From Thiobacillus sp. (GTDB lineage Bacteria; Pseudomonadota; Gammaproteobacteria; Burkholderiales; Thiobacillaceae): a stretch of DNA of 61,397 bases. Both the position numbers and the translations under genes were made by a program. Below, piece by piece: positions 58,890 through 61,397 of this stretch. The stretch lies in assembly GCF_024708915.1 (NCBI RefSeq), contig NZ_JANJXQ010000235.1, positions 1 to 61,397 of the forward strand, given 5' to 3'. The number at the start of each line of letters is the position of its first letter. Within the stretch, counting starts at the first letter, position 1. The notes below the pieces were generated by a model that did not search any database, was not told the DNA's origin, and saw nothing but the letters and a program-made list of their open reading frames with translations.

Positions 58890-61397
58890 ATGACACCACA
58901 AGCCTTCATTGCCAAATGGCACGGCAACCCCCTCTCTGAAAAAGCTGGCGCTCAATCCTTCTTTCTGGATCTGTGCGATCTCCTGGGCGTTGCCAAACCC
59001 GATGATTCAGACAACTACTGCTTCGAGCGAGGCGCAACCCGTACCGGCGCTGGCCATGGTTGGGCTGATGTATGGAAGCGCGGCTTTTTCGCCTGGGAAA
59101 GCAAGGCGCCGGGCAAAGACCTCGGCGTTGCGTTGAAGCAATTGATGACCTACGCCCTCGCGCTCGACAACCCGCCGCTGCTGGTGGTATCCGACCGCAG
59201 CCGTATTGAAATCCACACTCACTTTACCGGCACCCCGTCCGAAGTTCACAGCATCACGCTGGAGGATATCGGCCAGCCACAGAGTCTGCAAAAGCTGCGC
59301 TGGCTGTTCGAGGCGCCCGAGCGTTTCAAGCCGCAGCGCACCACCTACGCCGTCACCGAAGACGCCGCACGCAAGATGGGCCAGCTGGCCGAACGTCTCA
59401 ATGCCCAAGGCCGCACGCCGTTGCAGACTGCGCATTTCCTCATCCAGTGCGTATTCTGCATGTTTGCCGAAGACGCCCGCCTGCTGCCGGAAAAACTGTT
59501 CGAGACGGTGCTGGACAAGTCCAACCCAGACGGTGCAAAAGCCCAGTCCCGGCTCACCGAATTGTTCATCGCCATGCGCCGTGGCGGCGATTTCGCGCTG
59601 GAAACCATTCCGTATTTCAACGGCGGCCTGTTCGAGCAGATCGAGGTGCCGCCGCTCACCACCGAAGACGTGGTGCAGCTGCTCGACGCCGCGCGCATGG
59701 GCTGGGGCGAGATCGAGCCCGCCATCCTCGGCACCCTGTTCGAGCGCGGCCTCAACCCAGACATGCGCAGCCAGCTCGGCGCGCACTACACCGACCCCGC
59801 CACCATCCTCAAGTTGATCCGACCTGTGATCGAGGCGCCCTTGTTGGCCGAATGGCAGGCCGTCAAAATGCAGATCGCCGCGCTGCTGGAAAAGCACAAT
59901 CAGGGCGGCAAGGGTAGCAAGACCGCACGCGACGACGCGCAGGCCGCCTTTATCCACTTTATCCAGCAGCTCAAGGGCTACCGTGTGCTCGATCCCGCCT
60001 GCGGCAGCGGCAACTTCCTCTACTTGGCGCTGAAAACTCTTAAAGACTTGGAACACCGTGCCAACCTCGAAGCCGAATCCCTCGGTCTGCACCGCGAGCT
60101 GGTGATCGAAACCAGCCCGGCCAACGTGCTCGGCATCGAACTCAATCCCTACGCCGCTGAGCTCGCCCGCGTCACCGTGTGGATCGGCGAAATCCAGTGG
60201 ATGCTGACGCACGGCTATCCTGTGCGCCGCGACCCGATCCTGCGGCCGCTCGACCACATCGAGAACCGCGATGCCGTGCTGTTAGCTCACTACGAGGGCG
60301 TGGCGATCGAGGACGCGGAAAAAGAGCGGGACAGCATGCTCGTCGCCGCCTTCGAACCGGAATGGCCTGATGCCGATGCCATCGTCGGCAACCCACCCTT
60401 TCTCGGCGACAAGAAGATGCGCGCCGAGCTGGGCGACGAATACACCCGTGCCCTGCGCAAACAGTACGACGGCCGCGTCCCCGGTGGCGCCGATTTCGTC
60501 ACCTACTGGTTCGAGAAGGCCCGCGCGCAGATCGAAGCGGGCAAGACGCAGCGCGTCGGGCTGGTCGCCACCAACTCGATTCGCGGCGGCGCCTCGCGCC
60601 GGGTGCTGGAGCGCATCGTCGCCACCGTACCCATCTTCGAAGCCTGGAGCGATGAAGCCTGGATCAACAACGGCGCGGCGGTGCGGGTGTCTCTGGTGTG
60701 CTTTGGAAATAGCGAGGGAGCCGCCCTCGACGGTCAGCCATCTGGAAGAATCCATGCGGATCTGACCGCTGGTGCCGATGGTCTTGATCTCACACAAACT
60801 CAACGGCTCAAGGAAAACACTGGAACCTGCTTTGAAGGAATCAAAAAATACGGAAGTTTTGATATTCCTGGAGAACTGGCCAGAAACCTTCTCAAGCAAG
60901 GCGGCAATCCAAACGGCCTGCCAAATAGCAATGTTGTGTTTCCGTGGATCAACGCAACCGATGTTGTCAGAAACTCTTCCGACACATGGATTATTGACTT
61001 CACAGGTCTCTCCCAAAATCAGGCCATGCAATATGAAGTGCCTTTTCAACATGTGCTTGAACACGTAAAGCCTGAGCGTGAAAAGGATCGCAATGCCCGA
61101 ACACGCGAGAACTGGTGGCTCTTCGAACGGCCTCGCCCGGATATGCGTCGAGCCATTGAGGGTCTACCTAGATATATCGTGACGCCAATAGTTTCAAAGC
61201 ACAGGATTTTTGCTTGGCGTAGCGCCCCCACACTGGCGATGAACCTTCTGGATGTTATCGCCCGTTCCGACGACACCACCTTCGGCATCCTGCATTCCCG
61301 CTTCCACGAACTTTGGTCTCTGGGCTTGTGCACATGGCTTGGGAAAGGCAACGACCCCCGCTACACCCCCACCACTACCTTCGAGACTTTCCCCTTC
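58890..61397 (+). CDS. MmeI-like type IIG/IIL restriction-methyltransferase (3' end outside window)
   Basis: An open frame of 836 codons runs to the window end. The N-terminal nuclease region has Asp60 and Glu70-Ser-Lys72 (DVWKRGFFAWESK), the D-x9-ExK spacing of the MmeI endonuclease. A helical spacer follows (about 150-330), then the methyltransferase motifs DPACGSGNF (from about 368) and NPPF (501-504). The target-recognition region ends with RYTPTTTFETFPF at the edge. Such single proteins cut and methylate DNA for phage defence. ATG 58890 begins the family-like MTPQAFIAKW. The C-terminus is missing only because the window ends. Confidence 0.92.
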   Translation, partial: MTPQAFIAKWHGNPLSEKAGAQSFFLDLCDLLGVAKPDDSDNYCFERGATRTGAGHGWADVWKRGFFAWESKAPGKDLGVALKQLMTYALALDNPPLLVVSDRSRIEIHTHFTGTPSEVHSITLEDIGQPQSLQKLRWLFEAPERFKPQRTTYAVTEDAARKMGQLAERLNAQGRTPLQTAHFLIQCVFCMFAEDARLLPEKLFETVLDKSNPDGAKAQSRLTELFIAMRRGGDFALETIPYFNGGLFEQIEVPPLTTEDVVQLLDAARMGWGEIEPAILGTLFERGLNPDMRSQLGAHYTDPATILKLIRPVIEAPLLAEWQAVKMQIAALLEKHNQGGKGSKTARDDAQAAFIHFIQQLKGYRVLDPACGSGNFLYLALKTLKDLEHRANLEAESLGLHRELVIETSPANVLGIELNPYAAELARVTVWIGEIQWMLTHGYPVRRDPILRPLDHIENRDAVLLAHYEGVAIEDAEKERDSMLVAAFEPEWPDADAIVGNPPFLGDKKMRAELGDEYTRALRKQYDGRVPGGADFVTYWFEKARAQIEAGKTQRVGLVATNSIRGGASRRVLERIVATVPIFEAWSDEAWINNGAAVRVSLVCFGNSEGAALDGQPSGRIHADLTAGADGLDLTQTQRLKENTGTCFEGIKKYGSFDIPGELARNLLKQGGNPNGLPNSNVVFPWINATDVVRNSSDTWIIDFTGLSQNQAMQYEVPFQHVLEHVKPEREKDRNARTRENWWLFERPRPDMRRAIEGLPRYIVTPIVSKHRIFAWRSAPTLAMNLLDVIARSDDTTFGILHSRFHELWSLGLCTWLGKGNDPRYTPTTTFETFPF

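Overview
The window reads as a GC-rich betaproteobacterial chromosome segment, judged from the family signatures of its metal pumps, HupB, MetE/MetR and bacterioferritin. The genus cannot be fixed from the sequence alone. It is dominated by metal biology: mercury resistance on a transposon, two heavy-metal RND pumps, other metal transport genes, and a large iron-acquisition locus. Decayed genes and mobile or defence genes lie between these blocks.

1-4864: the right part of a Tn21/Tn501-type mercury transposon. A partial tnpR with its res region, a DUF3330 gene, and merE-merD-merA-merC-merP-merT run leftward from a MerR operator. merR runs rightward and its stop codon lies inside the 38-bp terminal inverted repeat (4827-4864). 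The transposase end is outside the window. 4865-13435: a truncated gene beside the transposon, two small genes with reading-frame lesions, a c-type cytochrome, a SHOCT protein, then an outer-membrane factor, a lipoprotein fusion protein and an RND pump followed by a PII-like gene. 13512-20101: a second efflux operon with czcICBA layout. Its CzcA keeps the three acidic proton-path residues; the first pump has Gly in place of the first Asp. 20226-24457: an MgtC-like protein, a double zinc-ribbon protein, an ACR3/BASS-type transporter and a P1B ATPase with an SPC motif.

24500-25670 is decayed: a secreted-protein pseudogene and a frameshifted hemP behind a Fur box. From 25763 to 43218 the genes are tightly packed on the + strand: a peroxiredoxin between two small helical proteins, HemS, a small alpha-beta-barrel-like protein, a DUF2325 protein, a cytochrome c-FTR1 iron permease, an intact HemP, a TonB-dependent receptor, then ATP-grasp, IucA/IucC, MFS, IucA/IucC and PLP decarboxylase genes. 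This last order is that of the vibrioferrin operon pvsABCDE. An SbnG-like citrate synthase gene and a PepSY membrane protein follow. A second Fur box precedes tonB-exbB-exbD and a second receptor, and a third precedes bfd-bfr. Together these genes would make, export and re-import a citrate-based siderophore, energise uptake, and release or store the iron.

48591-49254 is a deletion scar with a truncated uracil-DNA glycosylase and a cheW pseudogene. It is followed by hupB, a 641-residue tyrosine recombinase, an AbiE toxin-antitoxin pair with a dyad over its promoter, and a XerD-like recombinase. metR and metE are divergent. A 390-bp gap contains a perfect 42-bp palindrome. The window ends inside an MmeI-like restriction-methyltransferase gene.
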